DNA from: Byssothecium circinans
Taxonomy: Eukaryota; Ascomycota; Dothideomycetes; Pleosporales; Massarinaceae
Direction of reading: 5' to 3'
Assembly (NCBI GenBank): GCA_010015675.1
Contig: ML977037.1
Location: 34,267-98,266, forward strand
Length of the DNA: 64,000 bases
The notes under the pieces are model-generated. The model made no database searches and had not been told where the DNA came from. It saw nothing but the letters and a program-made list of their open reading frames with translations. The stretch's first letter is position 1. Each line of letters begins with the position of its first letter. The position numbers and the translations under genes were made by a program. This document shows, piece after piece, positions 48,590 to 59,953 of this stretch.

Positions 48590-50786
48590 ATGGAACATGA
48601 AAGATGCTACTTGTACACGCCACCTGAAGAAGACGATGAGAGGCCGTCGAAACGGCAACGGACAGGCAATATCGATCCTCAGCCACAGCGCACGGAGCGA
48701 TTGTTAACGTACCGAGCGATATGGGAACAGCAAGAACAGCGCATACAGGCAGGTATTTCAGATACGTGCTTCTTGCCTGTACTGATCAGACCAGGCAACA
48801 CTCAAAGAGGCAGACAGCGCAACACAGGAGAAGATTGTCAACTTTGTCACAGCATCAGCACCATCAAAAGATGAGCCTCAACCCTCAATACCGACCGGCC
48901 TGGTTGTCGCAGGACCCAGCATTGCCTCCCATGGACCTTTCTTTACGCGGCTTGGTTGGAGAATCCGAGATGAGACTGATAGCACCTATGTTGTTTTGAC
49001 GTCCGCCGAAAGTCCGAATCTGAAGACGTTACTCAAGAATCTCATCAAGAAAATAACTTCACGCGTTGATGATGACGATGAAGATGACAACCTCCTCCGC
49101 CCCTCTACTTCTTCTAGAAAGGGACCCAGGTTGCTCGACTTTGATCTCGGCCATGTGCAGGAATGGCAAAAGAAGAACAGGGCCCAAAGTATTGTTGTGG
49201 CTATCCAAGATAGCGAGGCGTTTGACACATGGATAATGATTGAGCTGGTTGATCTGTTTTAGTAGGTCTTTCCACACATCACGGATGGTTTCGCTAATAG
49301 CGGTAGCTCCTGGCTCGATCGTCTCCCCTTCGTCTTGCTGTTTGGTATCGCAACCTCTGCAGAGAGTTTTGAGGACAGGCTATCCGGAAAATCGCTTCGT
49401 TATTTGGAGGGCCAGAAGTTTGATGTCACACAGTCAGATGTGATTATCGAGAAGCTCTTCAACGCAACGGTCGTCAATGCTAATGTTTCTGTCCGCATCG
49501 GGCCTGGTCTGAGTCGACGCCTTCTTGACAGGCAAAAAGACCATGTACAGAACGTTCAGGATTTTGTAGATGGTTTGAAGTACGCGTACATGTCTCACTT
49601 TTACGCCAGCTACCCCACAATATTTTTGAGAAACGAAGTAGCCTTCAAAGACTCGCCGAACGACGCTTTCGAAGCAGTGCGCAATCTACCGTCTTTTAGA
49701 AGGTGAGAGGACAACAATTTTGGGATGCCGATAACCACTGACACTTATAGATGGGTTGAAGAACTCCTGGAAAATGGCAATGCCCGCGACGTTCGCAAAT
49801 TGCTCGATTCCAACCAATTCCTGTACCAAAAAGTCATCGAGCATATTGAGTCAGGCCATAGTGCCCTCACTTCCCTTGGACAGGCCGCCACGCTCATCGC
49901 TCGTATCCGCGAATCACTTGAAATGACGCCGTCGGTCCGCCTCTCTACCATTTGGACTCGAGCAGCGGCTGGCGAGCTACTGGGTGCTCCATTGCTACGT
50001 GAGACCATGCTTTCAATCAAGAAGGCCCGCTCTGACAAGCTCTCTCAGCTTTTCGCAGCATTGGAAGATCTGGACATTGGGCAGTCTTACATCGATTTGA
50101 ACGACTTCCAACAGGAGTTGGACCAACTGACTAAAGATAATGCAAGCTCAGGGCCGTTACGAAGCCAGGATGACGTACGCAACGATAGTCTCCGCACCAC
50201 GGTCATCGCACAGAAGGTCCTACTTAGCAAACATAAGGCTGCCCTGTCTGAACAAGACAAGGCATATTCTGACCTGGTCGCACGATTCCACGATGAGCTC
50301 GAGGCGTACTTCTCCTCAGTTTTGATCGACCCACGAAGACTGTTCCTCTCCGAAGTTTTGATGTACGACCTGAAGTCGCCACATACAGAGGTCTTCCAGC
50401 CCAAGCCTCGGTTTGCAATTGAGCGCGCTCTTGCTTGTCCGCACGATTATCTGGGATGCGATTGTTGCGGCAGCGAGCAAGAAGGGGAGGGCATTTTGTC
50501 GGCCAGTCAGCCAGCAACTGCGATTCTTTATCAACTCTACCTTGAGTCCGGAACGTTGATCAATGTCAGTGATCTGCGGTCTGCTTTCAATGCTATTGCT
50601 GGGGAAGGAGAGGATGACGAATCAAAGACCATGTAAGTATCATTGCTCTCTTTGGCTTCTATGACACTGACCATATACAGGGCTCTCATGCAACGCGCTC
50701 TCGCCGAGCTCAAATACCTCGGACTCGTCAAACCAAGCAGGAAGAAGACCGATCACATTGCGAAGATGATGTGGAAGGGTTTGTAG
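48590..50786 (+). CDS. ORC3: Origin recognition complex subunit 3
   Basis: Subunit of ORC, which marks replication origins and loads Cdc6/MCM. Preferred exons are 48590-48748, 48795-49261, 49307-49702, 49751-50632 and 50681-50786, giving 669 residues. ORC3 signatures: WRIRDETDSTYVVLTS, IVVAIQDSEAFD, SWLDRLPFVLLFGIATSAE and a C-terminal winged helix ALMQRALAELKYLGLVKPS ending KTDHIAKMMWKGL. The first intron is difficult: a GT donor (48753) with an in-frame acceptor would leave only 37 nt, while a GC-AG intron (48749-48794, 46 nt) gives a normal length. The second acceptor may be 49300 or 49306; both keep frame. The gene is convergent with the dioxygenase gene. Confidence 0.9.
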
Positions 50787-50840
50787 ACACATGCAGCCCA
50801 TCCCTTTGTATTCTACAATATGCATAAACACTACTGTGTC

Positions 50841-51542
50841 CTATCGGCTCGACTTCGGCGCCGTATCACACAGCGTTCCACAACTCTTACACGTCCTTGC
50901 CTCCTTGTTCGCCTTGAAAGCCTCTACAGCCTCCTTGATCTGGCTCCCCAAATCCGTGCAATGAAACGCCTTCTCATGCACCTTTTCGCCGCACTCCTGG
51001 CAATACCATCGCAGTCTATCTAAACTCTCCTTCGGTCGCGGTTGCTCCATAACTATACCCACAGTGTCCGCGAACCGCACGGGATTATGTGGTGTGTTCG
51101 CTGGCAGCAGGAACATGTCTCCTTCGTTTATGTGGATATCGCGGAACTGCCCGTCATCGACTATCTTGAGGAGCATGGAGCCTTTGTATTGGTAGAACCA
51201 CTCGGGAGTCTCGTTGATGTGGTAGTCTGTTCGCGCGTTGGGACCGCCAACGATCATGATAGTGAGGGGGTCATTGTAGACGCAGTAGTTGTTGACGGGG
51301 GGTTGGAGGAGGTGCGAGTTTTCGGATACCCTGGGGTAGTCAGTGTTTGTACGACCATAGATGGTGAAGGAACCATTGTACCATTTTGGGATGTTTAGCG
51401 GCGGCGCTAGAAGTCGTGCTGGTCTTGTATGGGAGAAGAAGCGCTGGAAAGGACGTTGGGGGACGAACACAGGAGTTCGCGGCGAAGCTCGAGGGAGTAG
51501 GGTGGCATGGAGGAGGCGCGTGGCGGGACGGATGGAATTCAT
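50841..51542 (-). CDS. BNA1: 3-hydroxyanthranilate 3,4-dioxygenase (kynurenine pathway, NAD synthesis)
   Basis: Non-haem iron dioxygenase that opens 3-hydroxyanthranilate towards quinolinate. Exons 51382-51542 and 50841-51330 encode 216 residues. The 51-nt intron is divisible by three and stop-free but has GTACAA, a CTGAC branch and CCCCAG, and its removal gives [14 protein letters not shown] as in the family. Iron ligands are in [16 protein letters not shown] (His, Glu) and LPANTPHNP (His). The C-terminal CxxC pairs (CQECGE, CKSCGT) form a rubredoxin-like site. About 47 Arg/Ser-rich residues precede the usual start region (APPLNIPKW), with no internal Met there. This looks like a mitochondrial presequence on a normally cytosolic enzyme. 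Confidence 0.94.
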   Translation of the reverse strand: MNSIRPATRLLHATLLPRASPRTPVFVPQRPFQRFFSHTRPARLLAPPLNIPKWYNGSFTIYGRTNTDYPRVSENSHLLQPPVNNYCVYNDPLTIMIVGGPNARTDYHINETPEWFYQYKGSMLLKIVDDGQFRDIHINEGDMFLLPANTPHNPVRFADTVGIVMEQPRPKESLDRLRWYCQECGEKVHEKAFHCTDLGSQIKEAVEAFKANKEARTCKSCGTLCDTAPKSSR

Positions 51543-51978
51543 GATATGCGAGAGTATGAGTGCGAGTATTGCATCCTAAGCTTTCAAGTGAAAGCAAGGG
51601 CCTTTTGCAGTTGATCAATTCGTGCAAGGTAAGCACTGGGTAGTCGTGTGGTCGTCATGCAAAAGTTACTGAACCGCGGCCGAGATGCACTCTTCCTGTC
51701 GTGAAGTCAGGGATGCTGACAATTGCGAAAGATATTGTGTTAAAGGAGGCAAAAGTTTAACAATGAAGGTAACGACGATAGAAGGCGACAATTGACAATT
51801 GAGCTTGCCCGGAGCTCCTTGCCCCGCCACGTGCGCCCCGCGATGGGATGAGCTCAGGCCATATATTCGATCTGCGACGTGAGGAATGCGATGAGACGCG
51901 ACGACACAAGAACACGCCACGAAGCCTCAAGAACCTCGGACCACACTCATCTCTTCAATACCTCCGAAATCTTCCACA
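51543..51978. promoter_or_regulatory. Shared divergent promoter, HAAO (-) / CTR copper transporter (+)
   Basis: 436 bp between the two start codons. No convincing copper-responsive element was recognised. Confidence 0.5.
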
Positions 51979-52794
51979 ATGGACCACTCACATATGGATC
52001 ACGGCCACATGGATCACGGAGGGCACGATATGCCCGGCATGAGCAAGTGCAACATGAACGTACGTATTCCTTGCTCCAAGCCGTCTGATCCCCTTTCTTC
52101 CATGTCCTGTGAGATGATAGTAGAGTCGAAGCTAATCTGTGTTCGTATCGCAGATGCTCTTCACCTGGTCCACCAAAAACCTCTGCATCGTTTTCGAAGG
52201 CTGGCATATCACCGGCACCACCTCGCTCATCTTCTCGCTTTTCGCTATAATCCTGCTTACGGCGGGCTACGAGGCCGTGCGCGAGGCGTCGAGGCGGTAT
52301 GATGATTATGCTAGGAAGATGCTAGAGGGACGTAGGGGCGGCGATGATTTGTCGAGTAAGCATACCCGTTTTCTATACCCGTAGACATGGAAGGGTGAGC
52401 GAATCCGAGGAAGAGCAGGGCATGGATAGGGTTCTTTCCTTCAGTGTGACATCAAGTCAGTGCACATGCTGAGAGGCGAATGGCTGGCGCAGACGCAGAC
52501 GCGGTTGCAGATGAATCGAGCTCATTACTTCGGCCAGGGAGACATGCGGGGAGGGTCAGCGAGCAGCAGACGAAGATCGTCAAGGCGATTTTCTATGCTG
52601 TGCAGGTGTTTTACTCGTTCTTTATCATGTAAGTCTTCATTTGTGGTTTGAGAGCATGTCGGTGTTGATGGAGACGCAGGCTACTGTTCATGACTTACAA
52701 TGGTTGGATTATGCTTGCGGTAGCCGTCGGAGCTTTTGTTGGATACCTGCTCTTTAGCACTTCGCCACCTATGAAGTCGGCTGCGTGCCATTGA
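51979..52794 (+). CDS. CTR-family copper transporter
   Basis: Trimeric Cu(I) channel of the plasma or vacuolar membrane. Exons 51979-52059, 52154-52355, 52457-52628 and 52680-52794 encode 189 residues. The N-terminus is a His/Met-rich copper-binding tail (MDHSHMDHGHMDHGGHDMPGM). TM1 follows at MLFTWSTKNLCIVFEGW. After the loop, TM2 carries MxxxM (MLLFM) and TM3 carries GxxxG (GAFVG), the CTR hallmarks. Introns are 94, 101 and 51 nt. The third exon's acceptor (CATCAAG at 52456) is chosen because it is the only one keeping the TM2 frame. The third exon's loop is poorly conserved, so its start is less certain. Confidence 0.92.
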
Positions 52795-53919
52795 TGGAGA
52801 TGTGGAAGCATCGAGCGAATGGATTTGGCATGATTGCATACCGGGAATCTATGAACATTGAAAGAAGACTACTGGGTGGGTTATAGATGCATGGGTGCAA
52901 GCAGCGGTAGTTCTGTAACACGTAGCAAATGATAACTAGAGTGCTCGATTGTGAGCAATGTCAATTGATATACACGGTTTGCGCGTCCACGTGCTTTTCC
53001 CCCATGCCGGATCACCGGTCGTAGGGAATGTACTACCATTGCTCGCCCTTCTCTCCACGCATGTCCGATATGTCGGCGGTTCCACCGAGCCTTTAGTATC
53101 CGGAGATGCTAGTTCGCACCTCGGGGTAGAATGGCCCGAACGATTGATGGCTTTTTCCTGGGTTGAACAAAAGAAAATAAGCAACTCCACTGTTTTGTCA
53201 GACCTTGTTACCCAGATCCAATAATAATAGTCCGCCATCGTCTTGCTTAAGCTCGGAGCAAACACCGCGGACTTCGAACGAGCATGGGTGGTGCGAAAGG
53301 CGAGAATTACCAAGTTTGGACAAGAATTAGATATGGTTTGAAGAACTTCGAAATGTATCTCTAAAAACTAGCAGTCAAGATATTGACGTTCGGCAAACCT
53401 GAACCTCGAATACTCTGTTTAATACCTAGTTCGATTCACATGCCAGAAGCAGAAAGCTGACGCATGAGAGCATGATTCCCCGGATTCTCTCGGCGCTCCA
53501 CCCAAAACTGTGCGTCCAGTGACCATCGGCTCGCTGGACGGCGCAGTGCCAGTGTTCAGCGCCGCCATGTCCACATGACAGGTGCAAAGGGGTCTTCACA
53601 TGCTTGAACGGCGCGCTCTGGCTATAAGACGTCCGGTGCGTCGAACCTCCGCACTGCTTGACTTTCAAATGCGCGTCGGTGTACAAACTCCTGGCTTCTG
53701 ATTCGTTGTTCCCATTTCACTCCGGGTTTAGCTCTCTCCAACTCTACCGAGGCAAATCCTATGCTAGTGTGAAGCAGCCGGCGGCGTGCATCGAACCGTC
53801 ATCATTCCCCCATAACTACAAAGCCCCGGCTCTGCGCTTTTCTCTCCGCGATATACCCACGCATTTCGATTTTCCCTTCCTTCCCTTCCCATACCTTCGG
53901 TTGCTAGAAGACGCCCATC
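52795..53919. other. Intergenic between CTR and fumarate reductase genes
   Basis: 1.1 kb without a supported gene. The last 250 bases are pyrimidine-rich leader-like sequence. Confidence 0.55.
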
Positions 53920-55989
53920 ATGCCTCAGCGGGTCATTGTTGTCGGTGCTGGCTGTAAGTTTCTCTTTCAAGGCATTGCGCGAAATAGCAGCAGTAACTAA
54001 TTCAAATCCAGTGTCCGGCTTGAGTGCTGCTCACACCATCTATCTGTCCGGTGGCAATGTGGTGCTGCTTGATAAGAATAGTGAGTTTGCCTCGACTGAC
54101 CCCTCCTGCAAGAACAAAGCTGATGCGCGCAGACTTCATGGGAGGCAACTCCACCAAGGCCACCTCCGGAATCAACGGCGCCCTCACGAGGACCCAAGTC
54201 GACCACAAGATCGCCGACTCGGTCAAGCAGTTCTACGATGACACGCTCAAATCTGCACGAGACAAGGCGCGACCGGATCTCATCAAGGTCTTGACGTACA
54301 AGTCAGCTGCTGCCGTCGAATGGCTGATGGATGTGTTCAACCTGGACCTGACTCTGGTTTCACGATTAGGCGGTCATTCCCAACCGCGAACCCACCGTGG
54401 CCACGATGCCAAGTTCCCCGGTATGGCCATCACATACGCTCTGATGCAGCGCTTCGAGGAGCTCGCCGAGGCCGAGCCAGAGCGTGTCCAGCTTGTCAAG
54501 AAAGCGAAGGTGGTCAAGGTCAACACAGAGGGCAACACTGCCACTGGTGTCACGTACCTCTTCAACGGCGAGGAGACGACCGTAGATGGACCCGTCATTC
54601 TCGCCACCGGTGGATACGCTGCCGACTTTACACCAGATTCGCTGTTGAAGAAGCATAGGCCCGACACCTTCGACCTATCAACCACCAACGGTGCCCACGC
54701 TACCGGTGATGGTCACAAGATGCTCATGAAAATTGGCGCCAACGGCATTGATATGGACAAGGTTCAGGTGCATCCTACTGGTCTGGTGGATCCCAAGGAC
54801 CCCAAGGCGAAGACCAAGTTCTTGGCCGCCGAAGGTATGCTACTTCGCTCAATTCAAAGAATGCTTTTGCTGACACCGACTAGCTCTCCGTGGCGAGGGC
54901 GGTATCCTACTCAACAGCAAGGGCAAGCGTTTCTGCGACGATCTCGGCCACCGCGACTACGTCTCCGGCATGATGTGGGAGGAGAAGAAGAAGGACCAAT
55001 GGCCCATTCGCCTGGTCCTCAACTCCAAAGCTTCCAACGTCCTCGACTTTCACACCAGGCATTACTCCGGCCGCGGCCTGATGAAGAAGATGACTGGAAA
55101 GGAGCTCGCCAAGGAGATTGGCTGCGGTGAGAAGGCGCTCCAGGAGGAGTTCCAGAGCTACAATGCCATCGCCAAGGGAGAGAAGAAGGACACATGGGGC
55201 AAGAAGTACTTCCACAACCTGCCCTTCGACATTAACGACACTTTCCACGTCGCTCTCATGGAGCCTGTGCTCCACTTCACCATGGGTGGTATCGAGATCA
55301 ACGACCAGGCACAATGTCTCAACGCAGAGGGCAAGCCTTTTGACGGTCTTTTTGTCTGTGGCGAGTTGGCTGGTGGTGTCCATGGTGCCAACCGCCTCGG
55401 TGGTTCATCACTGCTCGGCTGCGTAGTGTACGGTCGTGTGGCCGGTGACTCCGCATCCAAGTACCTCTTCCAGCAGGCACTCAACAATGCTGGCGGCTCT
55501 GCCGTCTCCCGTCTGGGTCAAATCTCCCTTCACATCGACCCGTCAACACCTGGCAAGTTCTCGGTAGAATGGGCCAACGGCTCAAGCGCCTCTGCCTCAA
55601 CATCGTCCGGTTCCTCCTCCATCGACCAGCAAAAGCAACTTTCCGCTGGCCCCGTCCTAAAGGGCGACGCCGACTCCAAAGACCCCGGCAAAGTCTCCAA
55701 GCCCAAGCAGCCCGCCAAGTTCGAGATTCCCGACAAGGAGTTCTCGCTCGAGGAGGTAGCCAAGCACAACAAGAAGGACGACCTGTGGATCGCTGTCAAG
55801 GGTATCGTTATGGATGTGACGAACTGGACAGACGAGCATCCCGGAGGCCCGCAGGCGCTGTTCAGCCACATGGGCAAGGATGCGTCGGAGGAGTTTGAGA
55901 TGTTGCATGATGATGAGGTTATTCCCAAGTATGCGCCTGAGATTGTGATAGGGAGGGTCAAGGGGCAGAAAGTTACGCTAGAGTATTAG
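53920..55989 (+). CDS. FAD-dependent fumarate reductase fused to cytochrome b5 (OSM1/FRD1 type)
   Basis: Soluble fumarate reductase; yeast Osm1/Frd1 reoxidise FADH2 by reducing fumarate. Exons 53920-53953, 54012-54080, 54133-54834 and 54884-55989 encode 636 residues. The N-terminal FAD motif VIVVGAGLSGLSAAHTIYLSGG is rebuilt across the first splice. Next come KNNFMGGNSTKATSGING, LATGGYAAD, and the catalytic-type blocks HPTG and RFCDDLGHRDYVSG, then CGELAGGVHGANRLGG. After a Ser-rich linker (about 55580-55640), a cytochrome b5 domain (about residues 550-636) carries the haem ligands in DEHPGG (His about 586) and MLHDDE (His about 609). The fusion suggests electrons pass from a b5 reductase or other donor to flavin; that is inference. 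No signal peptide is evident. Confidence 0.94.
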
Positions 55990-56853
55990 ATGAAGAGGAT
56001 GAGGGAGGGAGAGAGGCGTTGAGATATTTTTTGGTTCTGTGTACTTCTAGCTTGTCGGGCTCCCACAAAATCTTTGAATTGTGTTGGTTACATGACAATG
56101 TCTTTCGCTCTTTGTCGAGGTTTCCTTTTCTAGGTCGAATGACACTTGCTTGCATTTTCTATCCTGAGCGAAACGCTGTCTCGACCAATGGGAAGCTTTG
56201 CGTTGGACGGGATACGCACTAGCGCCAGGCGTGGATGCAAAATAGATGCGAAATTGGTAAAAGTTGGGCGACTGCTTTTCGCAACTATCCGAGGACATTT
56301 TCGGCCTGGGCTAGGGCTTCTATAAGAACAGGTGATGATTTTTGGTGTTCTGTTAAAGAGGGCGAGGGAGTGGGCGGCGGTCTTGCTTTTGCAGTAGCAA
56401 AATCTCGAAAATGAAAAAAATACGCTGGAAACTGAACTCTGCGGAACGTAGCGAAGGGGGATTCAGTACCCAATACTCTACCTAATCCTTACGCTTTGAT
56501 GGTAACGCAGGTTTTGACAGCTTGCTTCCCCGAGGTTGTCTCCCCGCGAGAGGCGTTGATGGTCGTTGCTGTTTCATATATAAGGTGAGTGTTATGTGCA
56601 CGGCACGATGGGTAATGGCTAGGCGTGCAAGCACAAGTCCTTTTGAGACTTGTGACTATCATTTCGTGTGCTTATGGACGTAAGACTTTGGAAGTCTACC
56701 GTGTCTGTGTGGGCTATTTTACAAAAACCAGCTTAGTACTGGCGTGCATGTCGACAGAGTCGCGTGTAGTATAAGACTTTGAAGCTGGTTTAGCAAGCAG
56801 AAAAGTGCTATCACAGCCTCACCTTGATCTGCAGAGCTTCCAACAGTCATCCT
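55990..56853. other. Intergenic, convergent 3' ends
   Basis: 864 bp between two converging genes. No gene seen. Confidence 0.55.
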
Positions 56854-58690
56854 TTAAAGCCTTTTCCAGGTAACTACGACCTCAAAGTGCCCCTCTTTCT
56901 CACACCTCGGCGAAACCTCATCAACCGCCCACTTGAACTTCACGACATCCTCCGCCTTGACATCTTCGATGACTTCGATACCCACCCACGGCGCGAAAAT
57001 GGGTGTCAGCTTCATTTGTTCGGTTGAGTCCTTCGTCAGTGCGAGTAAATCGAGCCCAAACAGACGTCGAAACTGGTCATTCTTGACGGACGTGAACTCC
57101 TACCATCTGTCAGTGTCTTCGATGATGGAACTGGCTGTGTATGCTCACGTACCTCGAAAGATGTGGAACGGCGGGCAAAGTCGTCGAACAGCGTGACAAA
57201 CTCAATGGCTTCGTCCCAACCACGTACTTTGGCGCCCCCAGGTGCGATGTGAGCGTCCAGCCGCGGCCCATACGTCCTCCAAGACGACCAAATGATTGTG
57301 CCCTCGGGGCCTACACCAAGTACGAACCAGTGGTTGAAATTGAAGAACTGTTTATGATCTATACCCGAATCTTTGCCATGGTCTGCAATATCAGCGTATG
57401 TGACATCGACAAGACTGACATGAAGTAGAGAGGTGCTTTTGCCAGGTCCCAGAGCAAGAGCCTTTGCGCGCTGGAATGCCTGCTTGAGCGAGGCAGATGG
57501 TACGAACCTCGTTCCCATATCTGGAACGAAGTGGCCACCCAAGCCCCACGTTTGATACTTGGCAAAGGTCGAGAATGATTTTGCGGGAACTGCAAGTGCG
57601 ATAATGCAGGTAGTCAGGACTTCACATGACCACCAGGGCTTCTGACATGCTTCGACATGTTTCGCATCGTGACCATAGGTAGAGTGAAGCGCGATGGTGA
57701 TAGGCGACTCAGTTGACTTTGCTGCTGCCGATGAAACGGTCTTGCGGATATGTTCGAAGGCGTACGAAATTATGTCGAAATCTTGACTGATCAAGGCTTG
57801 CAGGTACGTTTGGATGCAAGTTAAAGGCGAGGAATTGGCCGTGATACCATTGAGCTTGTCCACGAGGGCCTGTACCCTTACATCTTGTGTGTCGACATCA
57901 GAGAAGAACGTGAATGGCTCGATGCGAGGCCTGACTTGGCCTAATCGTCCATATAGTGCCTCGAATTTCATGGGAAGTGCCGTGCTCGTGTGAATGGAAG
58001 CCACTTTGTACGGTGGTTTGTCTTTTGCCGCAACGATCGATTTTACCTCACAACTGCTGTCAGCATTGACGCGCACTTTCTCATGGGATGAGCCCGAGAA
58101 CCATTTTCGGATCGCATACTTCGGGAAGAGATCGCCTGTTGCATCCCGTTTTGGCTGCTTTTGGAAAACTGGAGGTGGATTCGCGACGGTGACTTTCTCA
58201 GCTGTATTGCTGCTATGGAGTTCTAGATTGTCGAGAGCTTGGCTGATCGTAGTCTCGTCGAAGGAGGGTCCGGCGGGCTTGCAGTAGATACGATTGACAG
58301 CGTGGATGATCCAGAGCATGTTCCGAATGCCGCAACCGTGATCTGGCGTGGCAATCGCAGCCAACTGTTTTAGGACGTAGGTTTGGTCAATGTGTAGATC
58401 GGAGACCCACTGCTTGACTGTCTCTTTGCTCAAAGGCGTAACCTGAGGGTGGTTGTGGGCCAAACGGCAGACGCTCTCGTATAGCTATTCCACGAGTTTG
58501 GCGTCTTCCATTATGGATGCTAGCATCTGCAACAGAGTGCGAGACTACTAGCCAGTGTCAGTAAGCGATATGTACTCGTAATCTGCTCTGTACTTACCAA
58601 TAGCTGTTGTGGCGGAGAAGATGTGTGGAACAAAGGTGAGAGGTAAACAGTGACAGTGAGTGAGTTTGAGGGTTTGCGTGGCTGGGTCAT
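56854..58690 (-). CDS. Unknown fungal protein, 5' structure uncertain
   Basis: The main frame (57153-58484) and a second exon (56854-57099, after a 53-nt intron at 57100-57152) are well supported: the splice joins STSFE to EFTSVKNDQF and ends EVVVTWKRL. The 5' end is a puzzle. No ATG lies in frame between the TAG at 58485-58487 and 58319. An upstream exon 58598-58690 (MTQPRKPSNS...QQLL, followed by GTAAGT) is in phase either with a splice ending at that TAG (113-nt intron) or with an acceptor at 58527, which then reads MLASIMEDAKLVE into the TAG. Blocks such as NFNHWFVLGVGPEGTIIWSSW look globular. Family not recognised. Confidence 0.65.
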
Positions 58691-58777
58691 CCCGCTGGCC
58701 CAGCAACAGCAGTCCTTCGACGGGCGACAGCGCGTCACTCACACAAACTTTCTAGTACTTTCTTCCAGTCCAACCAT

Positions 58778-59953
58778 TCAGGCAGCAGCTTGTTTCTTCT
58801 TCTTCGAATACAACACCGCCTTATGCTGCCGCTCCTCCCACCCAGCCGATTCGCCCTTATGCCCCTCCATCCAACAATTCTGGCAGTACAAATCGCCATC
58901 GCAGCCCAGACACCTCAGCGTAGCATCATCGGTACAAATAACACACCAAGTGTCAACCTCATCGTCTAATCCTTTCGCTAGGCTTGACTGGACTTTTGGG
59001 GGCTTCTTTGCTGGCGAGAAAGAGGGGGCGGAGGGAAGGCCAAGGGAATCAGTTTGGGAGGCTGAATGGGAAGAGAGAGCGGCTAGACGGGCGGCGAGGA
59101 CGTCTTCTATGGCTTGTGTGTGGTCGAGGGAGCTTTCGGGGAGGGAGGTTGGCGCTGAAGGGAGAGAGAAGCCGTTATCATCGCCGCCGTCTGGCTGTTG
59201 CGTCTTGCTTTCCTCCTCCTCTTTTCGGTCCCCCGAGGCTGAGCCTTCTTCCGAGGGTGGAGAAGGCGGATCATACTTCCTGCTTATCTCAAGCTCAGCC
59301 ATGACTCTGGCAATGATGTCATCCGTCTCCTCATCCTCCGTCTTCTTCTTCTCAGTATCCTCACCTTCACCACTCTCCGCGTTTCCAACTTCTATACTCT
59401 CGCTTCCAATATCAACTTTCACATTTTCCCAGTCCGTCAGCCCCTCTCCCTTCTTCTCTGTGTCTGCTTGTCTTCTGTCCTCTTCCATCCCCTTCTGCAC
59501 GTCAGGCAATATCGTCCTAATATCCTTCAATAGCTTTCCAATGTCTTCCCGCTCATCCTTATTCACATCCCACCCCTCTCGCTTGTCGAGACCAAGCTCC
59601 CCTATCAACTCTTCCAGACTCTTCTCATCTTCTGGATTTCCCTCGGCACCGCCACTACCAATGCCCTCCGCTATACCTTCTAGATAACTCGGAGCACCGG
59701 GTGCTATCACCGGGGCGCTGGGTCTCTGTGTATCGGCTAAAGAAGCGGTTCGTGAGGGCTTGGGTGAACCCGAAGGAGAGGCGGAACCCAGGCGTGCGAA
59801 GCGTGTTGCGAGGTCGTTTAATGGGTCTGCAGCTGATTTTGGGTTTGAGGAGGATATGGAAGCATTGTATGAGGTGTCAAGGCTGACAGTAGATTTTTTG
59901 AGTGCGTTGAGGCGGGCGAGGAGCGCGTCGTCTGGCGGTGTTGTGGATGGCAT
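58778..59953 (-). CDS. B-box zinc-finger protein similar to ANCHR/ZFYVE19 (abscission checkpoint type)
   Basis: Single exon from ATG 59953, 391 residues. The N-terminal DDALLARLNALKKS resembles the short motif at the start of ANCHR-like proteins. The middle is a long acidic, disordered stretch (59280-59600 region, EDEETDDIIARVMAELEISRKYDPPSPP). The C-terminus has a compact zinc finger: WCVICTDDATLRCLGCDGDLYCQNCWMEGH, then a basic end KKKKQAAA. Human ANCHR delays abscission through ESCRT/VPS4; the same role here is only an inference. The frame extends upstream to an ATG at 60076, but 59953 gives the family-like start. The antisense frame at 58650-59687 is a Ser-rich shadow. Confidence 0.82.
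   Translation of the reverse strand: MPSTTPPDDALLARLNALKKSTVSLDTSYNASISSSNPKSAADPLNDLATRFARLGSASPSGSPKPSRTASLADTQRPSAPVIAPGAPSYLEGIAEGIGSGGAEGNPEDEKSLEELIGELGLDKREGWDVNKDEREDIGKLLKDIRTILPDVQKGMEEDRRQADTEKKGEGLTDWENVKVDIGSESIEVGNAESGEGEDTEKKKTEDEETDDIIARVMAELEISRKYDPPSPPSEEGSASGDRKEEEESKTQQPDGGDDNGFSLPSAPTSLPESSLDHTQAIEDVLAARLAALSSHSASQTDSLGLPSAPSFSPAKKPPKVQSSLAKGLDDEVDTWCVICTDDATLRCLGCDGDLYCQNCWMEGHKGESAGWEERQHKAVLYSKKKKQAAA

Noticed and set aside
58650..59687. 345-codon plus-strand frame opposite the ANCHR-like gene
   Set aside because: Dominated by Ser/Phe/Pro runs that are complements of acidic Glu/Asp codons of the real gene.
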